7,960 bases of DNA. Origin: Lachnospiraceae bacterium (GTDB lineage: Bacteria > Bacillota > Clostridia > Lachnospirales > Lachnospiraceae). The notes beneath the pieces were generated by a model that saw nothing but the letters and a program-made list of their open reading frames with translations, was not told where the DNA came from and did no database searches. The stretch spans positions 1 through 7,960 of the forward strand of contig JAGDCK010000057.1 of NCBI GenBank assembly GCA_017958585.1. The letters are read 5' to 3'. The position numbers were made by a program, and so were the translations under genes. Below, piece by piece: positions 6,938 to 7,960 of the stretch. How positions within the stretch are numbered: the stretch's first letter is position 1; each line of letters opens with the position of its first letter.

Positions 6938-6974
6938 AAAAAGGGCGATGGAATCAGATTCCATCGCCTTTTTT
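6938..6974. terminator. Bidirectional terminator shared by the convergent glucanase and response-regulator genes
   Basis: GGCGATGGAAT (6944-6954) and ATTCCATCGCC (6958-6968) form a perfect 11-bp stem with a 3-nt CAG loop. AAAAA (6938-6942) precedes it and TTTTTT (6969-6974) follows, so it can terminate transcription from both sides. It lies 34 nt after the glucanase stop. On the minus strand the regulator's stop codon falls at 6954-6956, inside this hairpin. Confidence 0.95.
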
Positions 6975-7694
6975 CTTGTATTCCATGGGGGACATGCCCT
7001 TTATCTTTTTAAACACTCTGGAGAAATATTTCTCGTCATTGTATCCCACTTTATATGCCACCTCGTATGTCTTTAAGTTATTCTGAAGGAGATACGAGCA
7101 GGCTTTTTCAACCCTTATCTTGTTCAGATAATCGATAAATCCCATGCCTAAGTTTTGCTTAAACAGGGTGGAGAGATACCCTTGGGATATTCCAAGCTTT
7201 GTGGCTATATATTCCTGAGTTACGGACTCGCTGAAGTGGTCGTTTATGATCCTTACGGCATCGCTTACATAGGTATTTACATTCTCCATTTTGAGGGATG
7301 GGATCTCGTCTTTTTCCATGGGACCTATTGTCTCATCCACCACTCTGTTGATGGTGTCCAGGATCTCTGCGGCACGGATGGGTTTAAGCACATATTCCTT
7401 TGCCCCTAAGTGAAGTGCCTGCTGCGCATAGGTAAAGTCCTCATGGCAGCTTAATATGATGGTTGTGGGTAAAAGCCCGGCCTTTTTGGCTTCCCGCATT
7501 ACCTCGATACCGTTTTTCTTTGGTATCTGGATGTCCAAAAGCATTACATCTGGGGTGTATTTTATGATCTCATCTAAGGCTTCGTCACCGTTTGAAGCAG
7601 TATATACATTTTCAAATCTGTCAGTGTGAAGGCGGATGTATTTTGCCATGCCTTCTCTGATATTATTTTCATCATCAACTATCAGTATTTTCAT
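6954..7694 (-). CDS. Response regulator, REC plus AraC-type DNA-binding domain (YesN-like)
   Basis: A cytoplasmic transcription regulator of 246 residues. Residues 1-120 are a CheY-like receiver: acidic pair D7-D8, phospho-acceptor D54 in LLDIQIPKKNG, S82 and K104 in EYVLKPI. After a linker, about 143-242 is an AraC/XylS double helix-turn-helix: ATKLGISQGYLSTLFKQ for the first and EVAYKVGYNDEKYFSRVFKK for the second, closing with the usual GMSPMEYKK. ATG 7694 is preceded on the minus strand by GAAAGGAAG (7700-7708), 5 nt away. The start overlaps the upstream kinase gene by 20 nt, so the two are probably translationally coupled. YesN-type regulators often control carbohydrate transport and glycosidase genes. 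The convergent glucanase is a candidate target by position only. No promoter is visible for this unit in the window. Confidence 0.96.
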   Translation of the reverse strand: MKILIVDDENNIREGMAKYIRLHTDRFENVYTASNGDEALDEIIKYTPDVMLLDIQIPKKNGIEVMREAKKAGLLPTTIILSCHEDFTYAQQALHLGAKEYVLKPIRAAEILDTINRVVDETIGPMEKDEIPSLKMENVNTYVSDAVRIINDHFSESVTQEYIATKLGISQGYLSTLFKQNLGMGFIDYLNKIRVEKACSYLLQNNLKTYEVAYKVGYNDEKYFSRVFKKIKGMSPMEYKKKGDGI

Positions 7695-7960
7695 ACAAAC
7701 TTCCTTTCAAAGGGATCAACAGCATTACGGTTGTACCCTTGTCCTTGGTGCTTTCGATTTTTAAGGAGTAATCATCCTTGTAGAGGATCTCAAGTCGTTC
7801 CTTGATATTCTTGATGGCAAAATGTCCCACGCGTTCGGCTCTGTATTGCCTTGAATCCTCCTTGAAGAGGTTTTCAAGCTCTTCATCGCTCCTACCGGCT
7901 CCGGTATCCTTTATCTCAAAATAAAGCTTTGTCTTTTGTATCCTTGTGGTGAGGGTGAGC
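7675..7960 (-). CDS. Sensor histidine kinase, C-terminal ATPase domain (YesM-like, 5' part outside window)
   Basis: On the minus strand the frame is open from the window edge (first full codon at 7959) to TGA at 7675-7677, about 94 residues. It reads KLYFEIKDTGAG (the G1 box with ADP-contacting Asp-x-Gly-x-Gly), then GHFAIKNIKERLEILY, then DYSLKIESTKDKGTTVMLLIPL. This is the end of a HATPase_c domain of the LytS/YesM histidine kinase class, where a G-x-G-x-x-N-x-x-x-R-L box and a final KGTTV-x-x-x-x-P are usual. The second glycine of that box is not where expected (GHFAIKN in place of GIGLxN). The sensor and phosphorylation domains lie outside the window, so the signal is unknown. Its stop lies inside the regulator gene, making an operon pair. 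Confidence 0.9.
   Translation of the reverse strand, partial: LTLTTRIQKTKLYFEIKDTGAGRSDEELENLFKEDSRQYRAERVGHFAIKNIKERLEILYKDDYSLKIESTKDKGTTVMLLIPLKGSLYENTDS

Overview
The window looks like chromosomal DNA from a motile, polysaccharide-degrading member of the Firmicutes, most likely a gut or rumen Lachnospiraceae (Butyrivibrio/Roseburia/Lachnospira type). This is an inference from four things: Clostridia-like GGAG-type ribosome binding sites, a textbook sigma-28 (SigD) promoter, a YesM/YesN-type two-component pair, and the modular style of the secreted glycosidase. No marker gene fixes the genus.

Layout. 1-486 (+) is the 3' end of a methyl-accepting chemotaxis protein, closed by a strong terminator (498-532). 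487-724 is intergenic and carries a SigD-type promoter (574-600). 725-2080 (+) is a membrane HD-GYP protein (seven predicted membrane segments plus a complete-looking c-di-GMP phosphodiesterase domain), followed by a terminator (2156-2186). 2211-2239 is a good SigA promoter for the main gene of the window, 2305-6903 (+), a secreted protein of about 1530 residues. Its order is signal peptide, FN3 domain, large beta-helix-like region, F5/8C (CBM32-like) domain, Ig/FN3-like domain, GH128-type catalytic domain, Gly/Asn linker, then two more F5/8C domains. A perfect bidirectional hairpin (6938-6974) separates it from the convergent minus-strand pair: a REC-AraC response regulator (6954-7694) and the 3' end of a sensor histidine kinase (7675-7960). 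The pair overlap by 20 nt.

How they may work together. The secreted enzyme probably binds and cuts beta-1,3-glucan outside the cell. The YesM/YesN-like pair is the kind that often controls sugar uptake or glycosidase genes, but nothing here proves that it controls this one. The chemoreceptor and the SigD-driven HD-GYP gene belong to motility and c-di-GMP control. The genes sit in separate transcription units, so any functional link between motility and glucan use is only suggested by proximity.

I found no new defence, mobile or RNA system. The most interesting items are the poorly classified beta-helix module fused to GH128, the recently duplicated F5/8C modules, the SigD promoter on a c-di-GMP gene, and the terminator that is also the coding end of the regulator gene.
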